Notes: generated by a model not told the origin, from the letters alone. A DNA stretch of 61,095 bases from an uncultured Bacteroidota bacterium (GCA_946414435.1 CAMKOM010000018.1:1-61095); one strand, 5' to 3'. Positions 42,400 through 50,723 are shown, counted from the stretch's first letter. Made by a program: numbers and translations.

Positions 42400-44718
42400 T
42401 TAGTTTTCTTGACGACTGGCCATAATCGCATTTGTAACATCTGTTGTTAGGCCGAAGGTGCCAACAACATTTCCATCGCTGTCAAACAACGGGTATTTCG
42501 ATGTTGAAGTGTAGATTATTGTATCCAAACGGTGCTCTTTCTGGATTTGGTTCAATATTGGTTTTTTAGATTTAATAATCTGTTGCTCGTCGCTATAAAA
42601 GCGTTGGGCATCATCTTGATTGGCACAGAAATCGAAATCGCTCTTACCAATCACTTCTTCGTATGAGTTTGCCTTAACCAAATGCAAGTATGATTTAGAT
42701 GTGCGTATGAATTTGCCATCCAAGTCTTTAAAATATATGTAATCATTAACGTTGTCCATGAGCGAATCCATCAGAACCTGTTCTTTGGCAAGTTCCTCGC
42801 GCATGGTGGTGTTCTCCTCCATTTGACGACGCAAATCTTCTTGAGTGGCTTGCATCTCCTCGAGATTTTGGCGCAACTCTTCTTCCTGTGATGTCAGGTC
42901 TTCGCGTTGTAACTGGCTGGCTTTTAAAAGTTTTGAAGTCTTTTCGGTAACTTTTACACTCGAAACAGTCGAAGCAATGCTCTCGCCAAGTTTTTCGACA
43001 AATTCTATCTCGTAAGGTTTCAACTCGTTGAACGATGCAATCTCAATCACGCCAAACATCTCATCGTTGAGGATGCAGGGCACGATCAGGATGCATTGCG
43101 GATTTGCGGTTCCAAGTCCCGAAGTGATTTTTACATAATTTTCGGGTACTTCGGTCAGGTATATTGTTTTCTTCTCGTATATGCAGCGTCCCACAAGACC
43201 TTCACCTACACGGATATCTTTTTTCATGTATTTGTCGCGGCCGTAGGCAATGGCCGTTACCATCGAATAGTAGATGTCGTTTTCGTCGTCGTCGTTTATG
43301 ACAAACAGTGCTCCCTGGTTCACTTTCAGGTAGTCGATAAGGCTTGACATTATGTTGTACCCCAGCGATTTCATGTTGTCGAGGTCTTTGCGTAGAATTT
43401 CGCCGAATTTGGCGATGCCCTCGGTTGTCCAGTTGCGTAGCTCTTCTTCTTTTTTGCGTTCGGCTTCCAGTTTCTGGCTCTCGACAAGGCTGTCGCGCAT
43501 CTGAATCAGTGCGTCGCCTAAGCGGTCTTTGCTGCTCAAAGTGTGGAAATCGGTTTCAAATTCGCCCTTGCCAATGCTGAGTGCGAATGTCTCTGATTTG
43601 CGCATTCCATCGACCACTTGGTTCAGCGATTCCGCCATATCCTCAAGCTCGTCATTTGTTTTTATGTTGAGGTCTTCGATGCTCTCGGTGTCGCCAACAG
43701 CAAGTTTGTGCAGTGCGTTGGTGGTGCTTTTGATTGAGCGTGTGAGATTATTTGTAATGAACACAACAAGAGAAATCAGAATCAGAAGGCCGGCAATTGC
43801 GATAATCATCGATGTGCGCAGTACGCCAGTCGCAGCCCGTGCCACATTTGCTACGGGGAACGTTAAGGCCAGCGACCAGTTGCAGCCCGGGCCAACGTTG
43901 ATGGGAGTGAAGTACGTGCACATTGGCACGCCGTTTTGCTCAAACGCATTATTAATGTAGTCACCGTGGACAATTTGTGCGTTCATGGCGTTTATGGCGG
44001 CTGTGTCGCTATAGCCCAAGGTGAATTTTTTGTTTATGTTGTCGAAGATGCTCGAATAGATGACTGTGCCTTCTTCGTTAATCAAATGCTTGATAACCTC
44101 TTCGTTGAAGTATGCCGCCACTTTTTTTGCCAACAAATCGAAATCGCTGATTTTGAAAGGCTTGCAGACAAAACCACATATCTCGCCGTTTTGGTAGATT
44201 GGTGTGCTAATGTTCATCAGCCATTGCCCGTTGCTTTCGTACGGTTTGAATATTGTTGTGGCCGTGCTGTTCAGAACATCGGCGAATTTGCTTTGGATGG
44301 TGCTATTGTTGTCGTTCACGCTGATGTTTCCGTTGTCGGCTTGTAGAAGCACCCAGTCGCTGTCCAGATAATTGCTGTCGGCGTAGAAGGCTGCAGGAAG
44401 AATCAGCCAATATATTTGGTCTTTGGCCGAACAGAGCAAGGTTTCTTTAAAGAATTCACGGCTGGCTGAATCAAGCTCCGATTGGTTGCCCGATAGAATG
44501 TTGGCCAATGTGCGCACGTTCGACTGGTGCTCTTGCAGCACAATCTCGGCATGCGCCGCCGACCGTTCCGACAGCAGGCGGCTCATGTGGCCGTTGTCGA
44601 ATTCAGACTGATTGGCGAATTTCACGCCGGTAATGGTAACAAGAACAATAATGTATACCGAAAGCGGAATCAGTATGAACATACTGATTTTTTTGCTGAT
44701 GCCGAGTTTAATCTTCAT
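42400..44718 (-). CDS. Membrane sensor: Cache-HAMP-GAF-PAS without output domain
   Basis: 772 residues. TM1 at about 10-33 (ISMFILIPLSVYIIVLVTITGV); a periplasmic dCache-like sensor domain to about residue 295 (WLMNISTPIYQNGEICGFVCKPF, GCNWSLALTFPV); TM2 near 300-325; HAMP (NNLTRSIKSTTNALHKLAVGD); GAF (VNQGALFVINDDDENDIYY ... VGEGLVGRCIYEKKTIYLTEVP); a Glu/Gln-rich coiled coil (SQEEELRQNLEEMQATQEDLRRQMEE); and a C-terminal PAS (MDNVNDYIYFKDLDGKFIRTS). The protein ends 12 residues after the PAS fold: no HisKA, HATPase, GGDEF, EAL or phosphatase domain is present. It may signal through a partner protein. A 12-nt leader is AT-rich; no firm promoter was placed. Confidence 0.88.
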   Translation of the reverse strand: MKIKLGISKKISMFILIPLSVYIIVLVTITGVKFANQSEFDNGHMSRLLSERSAAHAEIVLQEHQSNVRTLANILSGNQSELDSASREFFKETLLCSAKDQIYWLILPAAFYADSNYLDSDWVLLQADNGNISVNDNNSTIQSKFADVLNSTATTIFKPYESNGQWLMNISTPIYQNGEICGFVCKPFKISDFDLLAKKVAAYFNEEVIKHLINEEGTVIYSSIFDNINKKFTLGYSDTAAINAMNAQIVHGDYINNAFEQNGVPMCTYFTPINVGPGCNWSLALTFPVANVARAATGVLRTSMIIAIAGLLILISLVVFITNNLTRSIKSTTNALHKLAVGDTESIEDLNIKTNDELEDMAESLNQVVDGMRKSETFALSIGKGEFETDFHTLSSKDRLGDALIQMRDSLVESQKLEAERKKEEELRNWTTEGIAKFGEILRKDLDNMKSLGYNIMSSLIDYLKVNQGALFVINDDDENDIYYSMVTAIAYGRDKYMKKDIRVGEGLVGRCIYEKKTIYLTEVPENYVKITSGLGTANPQCILIVPCILNDEMFGVIEIASFNELKPYEIEFVEKLGESIASTVSSVKVTEKTSKLLKASQLQREDLTSQEEELRQNLEEMQATQEDLRRQMEENTTMREELAKEQVLMDSLMDNVNDYIYFKDLDGKFIRTSKSYLHLVKANSYEEVIGKSDFDFCANQDDAQRFYSDEQQIIKSKKPILNQIQKEHRLDTIIYTSTSKYPLFDSDGNVVGTFGLTTDVTNAIMASRQEN

Positions 44719-45011
44719 ATAACTGTGTTTTATATGCGAAAATTACAAAACGCATAAAAGTAAAACACCTCAGTTAAATATCCAAAAGGAATTTTCGGGA
44801 AAATGATGAGGATGGTTTTTATTGTCTCTAACCGATTTTGTCCGATTTAAACCGAATTTTATCCGCAAGTGGATATTTCGGGTGCCGCTGCGCGGGAATA
44901 TATTGGAAAATGGTATTTAAAATTTATAAAAAGTTGATTTTAAAAAAAATATAGGATTTTATTTCCAAATTTTCTTTCAATTTCCGCCCGATAGGGCGCG
45001 GCATAAAACAT
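44719..45011. other. Gene-free AT-rich stretch
   Basis: Separates the sensor gene (its promoter must lie here, reading left) from the 3' end of LRR-3. It contains a short CGCCC-GATA-GGGCG hairpin near 44986-44999 next to palindrome copy 4, similar in shape to a TACCC-AATA-GGGTA hairpin at about 48000. No coding potential is seen. Confidence 0.5.
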
Positions 45012-45039
45012 GTAGAGACGTGCCACGGCGCGTCTCTAC
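45012..45039 (-). repeat. 28-nt palindromic element, copy 4 (3' of LRR-3)
   Basis: GTAGAGACGTGCC, AC centre, GGCGCGTCTCTAC. It lies 23 nt after the stop codon of LRR-3, on its 3' side. Confidence 0.9.
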
Positions 45040-45062
45040 AAAAACAAATTATCAATTAATTA

Positions 45063-47858
45063 TCAATCATTCACCATCACCCGTTTTGCCACGTTGCCAA
45101 CCTTCACAATGTAAAGGCCTGCGGTGTTGACCTGCAATTCTGCGCGGACGCGATGAATCGCGTCCCTACCAACAAGGCGTCCCATTGCATCATAAACGCT
45201 GATTTCATTCGTTGCGTTTTCAACCACAATGGTGTTGCGGTGGGCGTAGATGTTGACGGCATTGGCGGCTGTTTCGGTGACGGGGGTGTGGTCTTCCTTT
45301 TCAAAGATTGCTGTTATTGTAACATTAGCGGCTGGCATTATAAATGAATTATCGCCCACAAGCCTAATATTTTTATCTGCTGTATCTTTTACACTGACTG
45401 ATAAAAATTTATAGCCATTATCTGAATTTATATTAAACATCACAGTATCACCATAATGCGCAGTTTGGCCAACTATGATTTTACCATTTTCAGCTTCTGT
45501 TGTGATTTGATAATCAATCTGTTTGAATGTTGCCGAAATATTTACATTGGTCAATGGCATCATAAACTTGTTGTTTTTCAACTCCAATTTTTCGCCATCG
45601 GCGGTAATGGTGAGTTTGTCAATCTCGTAGCCCAATTTAGGTGATATTTTCACTTCGACCGAGTCTTCGAAATAGGCGTACTGCGGAACGATGACAGTGC
45701 CGTTGGTATCGGCTTTAACGGTTATTTCCGATTGCTTGCCGACAAATATCGCCGTGAGCGACAAATCCTTTTCCAAAGCAAACTCATACGGATTGGCAGT
45801 TGAGCCGTTGCTCCATTTCAAGAATTGGTAATTGGGTTTTGCAGTGGCAGTTACTATTGCATTTGTGCCGCATTCGGGGGCTTGCGTAATTGCCGTGGTG
45901 CCGCGTTTGCTGTCGCTCGACGCAACACTCAAATCGTAAACCATTGTCTCGACAAAGTTGTCGTTGCTTGTTACGTTTATAGTCCAACAATCTTTGCTGG
46001 TGTACAACTCTTTTTTACCGCAGGGAATATAGAATTTTGTATTTATAGACCCACCGTAGAATACCATAGATGGCAAATCTATCGCGGTATCGCATTTAAC
46101 CACAACGGAATCGAGCAAACTGCAACCAGAGAAAGCATATGTCCACATTTTCTGCAATGTCGATGGCAGTACTGCGTATTTCATGCTGCTGCAATTGTTA
46201 AACGCTGCATACTCAATCTCTTTGACGCCTTCGGGAATCACAACCGACTCAAGGCTCTCGCAGCCATTGAATGCTGTGCTGCCAATCTTTTTCAGTGTTG
46301 CAGGCAGACGCACGTCTTTCAACGCTGTGAAATTCTGAAAGGTTGACGCATCGATATATGTAAATCCGTCTTCCATAAATACGTGTTCCACTTTGTCGGT
46401 CGGCAAATCGCCCCACTTGTAATCGCTATAGATTGCCAGCTCGCCATGGCCGCCAACGTGCAGCGTTTTTGTGTCGCTGTTGTAGTACCAAAAGGCATCG
46501 TTTTTTGGAATAATATTGATGTCGGCATCGGCAGGGGCGAAATAGGCGGTGCAGTGCCTGTCGCCGTAAACATCGACATCAATCTCAAAAGCACTTCTGC
46601 CATCGTCCCACATCACAAAAACATATCCATTGTTGGCCACCGCCTTGACTTTGGCAGGGGTTGAGCAATCAGGCATTTGAAGAATCTCGACGCTGCCCAT
46701 TTCGGGGTAGTTGGCTCCGGTGGTGAACTCATACAGATAATCTTCGGCATAGGTGAAGTTTGAGTAACCGCCCCAATCCGATTCTTTGTAATAATCAGTC
46801 TGTCCACAGGGAACGGTTACCGTACAGCTATTGTTGCTGAAAGCCTGGTTGCCAAGAGTTGGCAGACCATAATCGTACGTTGCATAACATGTAATCTGCT
46901 TAAGGCCGCGGCAAAAACTGAACGCCTCGCTGCCAATGCTTGTAACCGAATTTGGAATTGTGACTGATGTCAGTTTGCTGCAATTATAGAACGCAGCGTC
47001 GCCAATGCTTGTAACCGAATTGGGAATGGTGACAGATGTCAGTCCGCTGCAATCACGGAACGCATAGTTGCCAATGCTTGTAACCGAATTGGGAATGGTG
47101 ACAGATGTAAGGCCGCTGCAACCATAGAACGCAAGGCTGCCAATGCTTGTAACCGAATTGGGAATGGTGATTGTGGTCAGGCCGCTGCAATACCAGAACG
47201 CCTCGTCGCCAATACTTGTAACCGAATTGGGAATGGTGACAGATGTAAGGCCGCTGCAACCTTCGAACGCATCGTCGCCAATGTTTGTAACCGATTTAGG
47301 TATAGTGACTGATGTCAGGTTGCGACAATTATTGAACGCGTAAGAGCAAATTCTAGTTACCGTATTGGGTATTGAATACGCTGTATCCTTTTTCCCAGCA
47401 GGGTAACACGCAAGAGTTTTTTTATCTTTGGTAAATAGTATACCATTTTCAGATATGTATTTTGCATTGCTACTTTGCACATATATTTCTGTCAGATAGT
47501 CACAACCTTCGAATGAGCCATCGGTTATTTTAGTTACGGAATTAGGAATGACTACACTATATAAGTCTTTGCAATTCTCAAATGCCAAACCAGAAATCTC
47601 TGTAACCGTGTAGTTAACACCTTCATATTCTACCGTTTCGGGAATTACCAAATCTCCTTTTGGTCCAGGTCCATAATACCAAGGATTTCCCGACATTGTT
47701 CCGATTGTTTGACATGATACCTTGACTTCAGTGCTATTTATTTTGAGATAAAATAAAGTCTGTCCCGTACTACATACGGCAGAAAAATCAAAATTGTCTT
47801 CCGCCCACGCCTGCCCGGCAAGCATTGCGGCAAATAGAATTGTGAAAATGCGTTTCAT
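45063..47858 (-). CDS. BspA-like LRR surface protein with InlB-type repeats and T9SS sorting domain (LRR-3)
   Basis: 931 residues. Signal peptide MKRIFTILFAAMLAGQAWA; about ten TpLRR/BspA units (LTSVTIPNSVTSIGDYAFRDC), seven of them as near-identical 69-bp DNA copies; an InlB-like unit (NGYVFVMWDDGRSAF); a second LRR block around residues 500-620 (FQNFTALKDVRLPATLKKIGSTAFNGC); three more InlB-like units (YQFLKWSNGS, LGYEIDKLTITADGEKL, NGYKFLSVSVKD); and a T9SS type A sorting domain (ISVYDAMGRLV ... LYIVKVGNVAKRVMVND). Within the sorting domain a nearly perfect 20-bp palindrome encodes GRDAIHRVRAE. It lacks the His-Cys IPALGH repeats of LRR-1 and LRR-2. Surface-exposed; binding partner unknown. 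Confidence 0.88.
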   Translation of the reverse strand: MKRIFTILFAAMLAGQAWAEDNFDFSAVCSTGQTLFYLKINSTEVKVSCQTIGTMSGNPWYYGPGPKGDLVIPETVEYEGVNYTVTEISGLAFENCKDLYSVVIPNSVTKITDGSFEGCDYLTEIYVQSSNAKYISENGILFTKDKKTLACYPAGKKDTAYSIPNTVTRICSYAFNNCRNLTSVTIPKSVTNIGDDAFEGCSGLTSVTIPNSVTSIGDEAFWYCSGLTTITIPNSVTSIGSLAFYGCSGLTSVTIPNSVTSIGNYAFRDCSGLTSVTIPNSVTSIGDAAFYNCSKLTSVTIPNSVTSIGSEAFSFCRGLKQITCYATYDYGLPTLGNQAFSNNSCTVTVPCGQTDYYKESDWGGYSNFTYAEDYLYEFTTGANYPEMGSVEILQMPDCSTPAKVKAVANNGYVFVMWDDGRSAFEIDVDVYGDRHCTAYFAPADADINIIPKNDAFWYYNSDTKTLHVGGHGELAIYSDYKWGDLPTDKVEHVFMEDGFTYIDASTFQNFTALKDVRLPATLKKIGSTAFNGCESLESVVIPEGVKEIEYAAFNNCSSMKYAVLPSTLQKMWTYAFSGCSLLDSVVVKCDTAIDLPSMVFYGGSINTKFYIPCGKKELYTSKDCWTINVTSNDNFVETMVYDLSVASSDSKRGTTAITQAPECGTNAIVTATAKPNYQFLKWSNGSTANPYEFALEKDLSLTAIFVGKQSEITVKADTNGTVIVPQYAYFEDSVEVKISPKLGYEIDKLTITADGEKLELKNNKFMMPLTNVNISATFKQIDYQITTEAENGKIIVGQTAHYGDTVMFNINSDNGYKFLSVSVKDTADKNIRLVGDNSFIMPAANVTITAIFEKEDHTPVTETAANAVNIYAHRNTIVVENATNEISVYDAMGRLVGRDAIHRVRAELQVNTAGLYIVKVGNVAKRVMVND
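45146..45169 (-). repeat. Translated palindrome in the LRR-3 sorting domain
   Basis: On the minus strand GTAG then GGACGCGATTCATCGCGTCC, palindromic apart from the two central bases. Read in frame as GRDAIHRVRAE, at the same place as the LRR-2 copy. Confidence 0.85.
46920..47340 (-). repeat. 69-bp tandem LRR units
   Basis: Units start at 46920 and then every 69 bp exactly (46989, 47058, 47127 and onward to about 47334), each encoding a 23-residue LRR. Several neighbours differ by only a few bases, which indicates recent amplification or gene conversion. Confidence 0.85.
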
Positions 47859-47902
47859 AGAATCGTATTTTATTGTTTATTAATTTTTTGTCGTTTGTTT
47901 CT

Positions 47903-47930
47903 GTAGAGACGTGCCATGGCGCGTCTCTAC
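47903..47930 (-). repeat. 28-nt palindromic element, copy 5 (5' leader of LRR-3)
   Basis: GTAGAGACGTGCC, AT centre, GGCGCGTCTCTAC: identical to copy 3 behind LRR-2. It lies 44 nt before the LRR-3 start codon and about 29 nt after its -7 box, so it should be transcribed. Confidence 0.9.
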
Positions 47931-47959
47931 AAGCGAACGTTCGTTATCCCAAAATTTTT

Positions 47960-47967
47960 CAAATATA
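47960..47967 (-). promoter_or_regulatory. -7 box of LRR-3
   Basis: The minus strand reads TATATTTG. Between it and the palindrome lies GCGAACGTTCGTTAT (47933-47947), resembling the TetR operators near 28221 and 28877. Confidence 0.5.
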
Positions 47968-48043
47968 TGAATGTTTGCCATTAAATGAAATCAATTTTAC
48001 CCAATAGGGTAGGCCATAACACAAAGACAGCCATTGCGGCTCA

Positions 48044-49363
48044 TTACATATTCTGCATATCAAATGCCACCAAATCAAGTTTATACGATTTGTATTCGGG
48101 GTAAATGCTCAGGAAATAATCGGCATTGTCTTGCAATTTTGCCAATTCAAAGTTTTTGGCCTGCCGTTTTATATCCCCAATAATCAGCGTTTTGTTCAAA
48201 TCGTTGGCAAGAATAATGTCGGTTTCGTGTTCACCGCGGCGGTTCCAGAAGTTGCCAATGGCTGTGTATTTTCGGCTCTCTTTTGCCTGTTGGCGGAAAA
48301 AACGTTCGAGCATCTGCCCCGAGAAAGTGCTGTAATCGCGCAGGAAAACCTGTTTCAGAAGGTCGATACTGCCAGCCTCAATGTAGTTCATATATTTGTA
48401 AATGAATCGAAACCAGAAGGTCAGCATATTATCGGCAATGTAGTAGCGCGTGATTTTGGTTGAAGGCTTGCTGAAAATCGGCCGCAGCGGACTGATTAGT
48501 CCGTAGTCGTTGATAAGTTTGGCCAGATAGCCGCCCAGCTCGCTCTTGCCAACCGCTGTCTCCAATTCGCCACGAGTATTAACTCCACGAGCCACACATT
48601 CGAGTATCGAGAAATAGATATTGTAGTCGCGGCCAAACTCCTCGATAAGCAGATTTTTGCCTTCGCTTATAAAAAACGAGTTTTCGCTGAAAATGTAGTC
48701 CGTCATCTTCTCAAATGTCGTCGCTTTAGCCTTCATCAGCAGCTCAACATACCACGCCACACCGCCAGTGAACGAGTACAGAGCCAGCAAATCCTCGGCT
48801 GTGTAATCGGGATTGTTGTCGCGTAGGATTTGTTTCAGCACATCTGTACGGAAGGGTTGCAGACGGATAATGTTCGACGCGCGAGAGAACAAAGGCTGTT
48901 TTTCGTCTTCAAAAATGCGGTGCATCATTGAGTACACACTGCCGCTCAGCAGCAGATTGACGCGGCTTCGGTCTTTGTTCAAATCCCAAACTCGCTGAAT
49001 ATCACCTATTACCGAGCGGTCGATATTCTCAAATTCTTGAAATTCGTCGATAATGAGCGTGAATGGCCGTTGGATTGAAATCCGCAGCAGGTGCTCGAAC
49101 AAGTCGGCAAAACGGCTGTACTGCCCGATTGGAACGTCAAGCGCTGCCGATGCGATTTCGGCAAACTGTTGGCACAGAATGTTTTGGCTCTTGCGCGAAA
49201 CAAACAGATAGACAGTGGGTTTCCCTTCAGAGAAACGCAGCAACAGTTTCGTCTTGCCAATGCGCCGCCGCCCTGTCAGCACGGTCATTTGCGACTCACT
49301 GCCCGACAGTTCTTCGGCCAGCCGTAATGTTTCCAGTTCTTTTTCACGATTGTAGAATTTCAT
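48044..49363 (-). CDS. AAA ATPase of the DUF234 / archaeal-ATPase type
   Basis: 439 residues from ATG 49363 (MKFYNREKELETL, the canonical N-terminus of the family). An upstream in-frame extension of 31 residues is low complexity and overlaps an inverted repeat, so it was not used. Walker A is LTGRRRIGKTKLLLRF, Walker B FTLIIDEFQEFENI, sensor 1 VNLLLSGSVYSMM. The C-terminal part has a winged helix (ARGVNTRGELETAVGKSELGGYLAKLINDYGLI) and a restriction-endonuclease-like DUF234 fold (RGEHETDIILANDLNKTLIIGDIKRQ), including a D-x-n-G(D)xK pattern. Such proteins are common in mobile or defence-like contexts, but their role is not established. A Fic gene lies upstream on the same strand. Confidence 0.88.
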   Translation of the reverse strand: MKFYNREKELETLRLAEELSGSESQMTVLTGRRRIGKTKLLLRFSEGKPTVYLFVSRKSQNILCQQFAEIASAALDVPIGQYSRFADLFEHLLRISIQRPFTLIIDEFQEFENIDRSVIGDIQRVWDLNKDRSRVNLLLSGSVYSMMHRIFEDEKQPLFSRASNIIRLQPFRTDVLKQILRDNNPDYTAEDLLALYSFTGGVAWYVELLMKAKATTFEKMTDYIFSENSFFISEGKNLLIEEFGRDYNIYFSILECVARGVNTRGELETAVGKSELGGYLAKLINDYGLISPLRPIFSKPSTKITRYYIADNMLTFWFRFIYKYMNYIEAGSIDLLKQVFLRDYSTFSGQMLERFFRQQAKESRKYTAIGNFWNRRGEHETDIILANDLNKTLIIGDIKRQAKNFELAKLQDNADYFLSIYPEYKSYKLDLVAFDMQNM

Positions 49364-49381
49364 ATCACCAGTCTTTAAATT

Positions 49382-49416
49382 ATAGTAACCATTATTACCG
49401 TAACCGTGGTTACTAT
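49382..49416 (-). promoter_or_regulatory. Inverted repeat upstream of the ATPase gene
   Basis: ATAGTAACC (49382-49390) and its exact complement GGTTACTAT (49408-49416) are separated by 17 nt that carry further GGTTAC-like half sites. It lies 19 nt before the ATPase start codon, a place suited to an operator or a leader hairpin. Confidence 0.5.
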
Positions 49417-49464
49417 TGTTTTGCAATGATAGTGAAATAATTGATTCAGTGTACAATCAGACAC

Positions 49465-49495
49465 AAAAAAGCCTCCCGCACCGCGGAAGCCTTTT
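49465..49495 (-). terminator. Terminator behind the rnfA remnant
   Basis: On the minus strand GCTTCCGC pairs with GCGGGAGGC (one bulged G) and is followed by TTTTTT. It resembles the terminator behind intact rnfA (50724-50747) and may have been its original partner. Confidence 0.75.
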
Positions 49496-49533
49496 CAGTT
49501 ATTCAATTATTCAATCCTTCAGTCCTTCAATCC

Positions 49534-49628
49534 TTATTTAACAAGTCCCGAGAATCCCATAAACGCCATTGCCAGGATGCCGGCGGTGACGAGTGCTATA
49601 GGCATTCCCTTCATTGCTTTCGGTGTTT
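49534..49628 (-). pseudogene. rnfA (fragment): Duplicate of the 3' end of rnfA
   Basis: These 95 nt match the last 95 nt of rnfA (50794-50888) with 5 differences, at 49540, 49543, 49552, 49576 and 49597. All five are third-codon positions and synonymous; the stop codon is kept. There is no start codon or upstream rnfA part. The fragment lies 10 nt beyond the Fic stop codon and is in the same frame as Fic. The pair therefore forms direct repeats exactly 1,260 bp apart that bracket the Fic gene and the rnfA terminator. Confidence 0.92.
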
Positions 49629-49638
49629 TTTCAACGCT

Positions 49639-50619
49639 TCAGTTGTGGTTTACAATCCAAAGTCCGTTTTTGTCACTGCCAGAGCGGTAGATGGCGTTTT
49701 CGGCTTTGAGTTGTCGGATTATCTTTTTCACTCCGCTTTCCGAAAGACCAGTAACTTCTTGCAGTTCACGTATAGTAACCTTCGGATTGTCCTTCATTGC
49801 GTTGAGTATTTTCTGGTTACTTTTCTGGTTACTTTTCTGGTTACTTTTTCGCATTTCGTTCACAGCCTGCTTCAAACAGTTGAGCATATATGTAATGAAT
49901 GATGTGCTGGAAGCCTCGCGGTCGCTTTGCGCAATGGCGGCGTAGTAATCTTGTTGGTGCTCTTTTACAATTGTTTCAACAGGAATCCAAGCAAGAATGG
50001 GGTTCCACTGCATCAGCAAAAGTGTTTGCCACATTCGCCCCATACGGCCGTTGCCGTCGGCAAAAGGGTGAATAAATTCAAATTCATAGTGGAAAACGCA
50101 CGAACTGATAAGCGGATGCACTTTGGTTAGTTTCACCCAATGCAGCAAGTCGGCAATGAGCAAGGGCACGCGCTGTGCTGGCGGTGCCAGATGAATGCAT
50201 TTTTCGCCGTCGAACACCCCAACGCCGCCTTGTCTGAAACGTCCGTTCTCGCGCACAAGGTCGGTCATCATAAGTTTGTGGGCGCGCAACAAATCTTTTT
50301 CGTTGTATGGATTCAGTTCGAACAGCAATTCGTATACGTCGATGGCATTTTTTACCTCTTGAATCTCGTTGGGCGGCCCAAGTACTCGTTTCCCTTCCAG
50401 AATGGCCGTTACTTGCTCAATCGAAAGTGTGTTGTTCTCTATGGCCAGCGACGATTGAATTGTTTTTATCCGATTCAGTTTGCGCAGTTGCGGTGTTGGC
50501 TGTGTTTCGGCAATGGCCGTAAGGTGTCCAATCGCTTCGGCAATGTCGGCCACAAGCGTTGTTATCTCATCACTCACCGTAAACGGCGGTACATAAGTCG
50601 GTTCACTCTTTTTTGCCAT
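49639..50619 (-). CDS. Fic-domain protein (AMP transferase type) with winged helix
   Basis: 326 residues. The N-terminal helix carries SSLAIENN, which fits the inhibitory motif (S/T)xxxE(G/N) of class II Fic proteins. The active-site motif is HPFADGNGRMGR, complete, with the flap GVGVFDGEKCIHLAPP. The C-terminal part has three SNQK units encoded by a 12-bp tandem repeat, then a winged helix (VTIRELQEVTGLSESGVKKIIRQLKAENAI). Such chromosomal Fic proteins AMPylate protein targets, including their own or DNA gyrase-like proteins; the target is unknown here. It has its own start behind an rnfA terminator, and is flanked by the two copies of the rnfA 3' end, which suggests arrival as an insert. 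Confidence 0.93.
   Translation of the reverse strand: MAKKSEPTYVPPFTVSDEITTLVADIAEAIGHLTAIAETQPTPQLRKLNRIKTIQSSLAIENNTLSIEQVTAILEGKRVLGPPNEIQEVKNAIDVYELLFELNPYNEKDLLRAHKLMMTDLVRENGRFRQGGVGVFDGEKCIHLAPPAQRVPLLIADLLHWVKLTKVHPLISSCVFHYEFEFIHPFADGNGRMGRMWQTLLLMQWNPILAWIPVETIVKEHQQDYYAAIAQSDREASSTSFITYMLNCLKQAVNEMRKSNQKSNQKSNQKILNAMKDNPKVTIRELQEVTGLSESGVKKIIRQLKAENAIYRSGSDKNGLWIVNHN
49809..49844 (-). repeat. 12-bp tandem repeat in the Fic gene
   Basis: Three perfect units of TTTTCTGGTTAC (plus strand), followed by a partial one, encode KSNQKSNQKSNQK between the Fic domain and the winged helix. Changes in copy number would alter linker length in frame. Confidence 0.9.
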
Positions 50620-50723
50620 TGTAAAATGCAGTGCGTTGCTTTTTTTTTATCGGTTTGCAATTTAGTGTTTTTTCAGGGAAAATCGATGCCAAATCACCAC
50701 AAAACCGCAATATCCCGAACACA

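Noticed and set aside
44719-45062. Small ORFs or ncRNA between the sensor gene and LRR-3
   Set aside because: Only AT-rich sequence and one palindrome were found; no start/stop pair with convincing composition.
46920-47340. Possible CRISPR array, because of regular 69-bp spacing
   Set aside because: The repeats are translated LRR units in one long frame, with no separate unique spacers and no cas genes.
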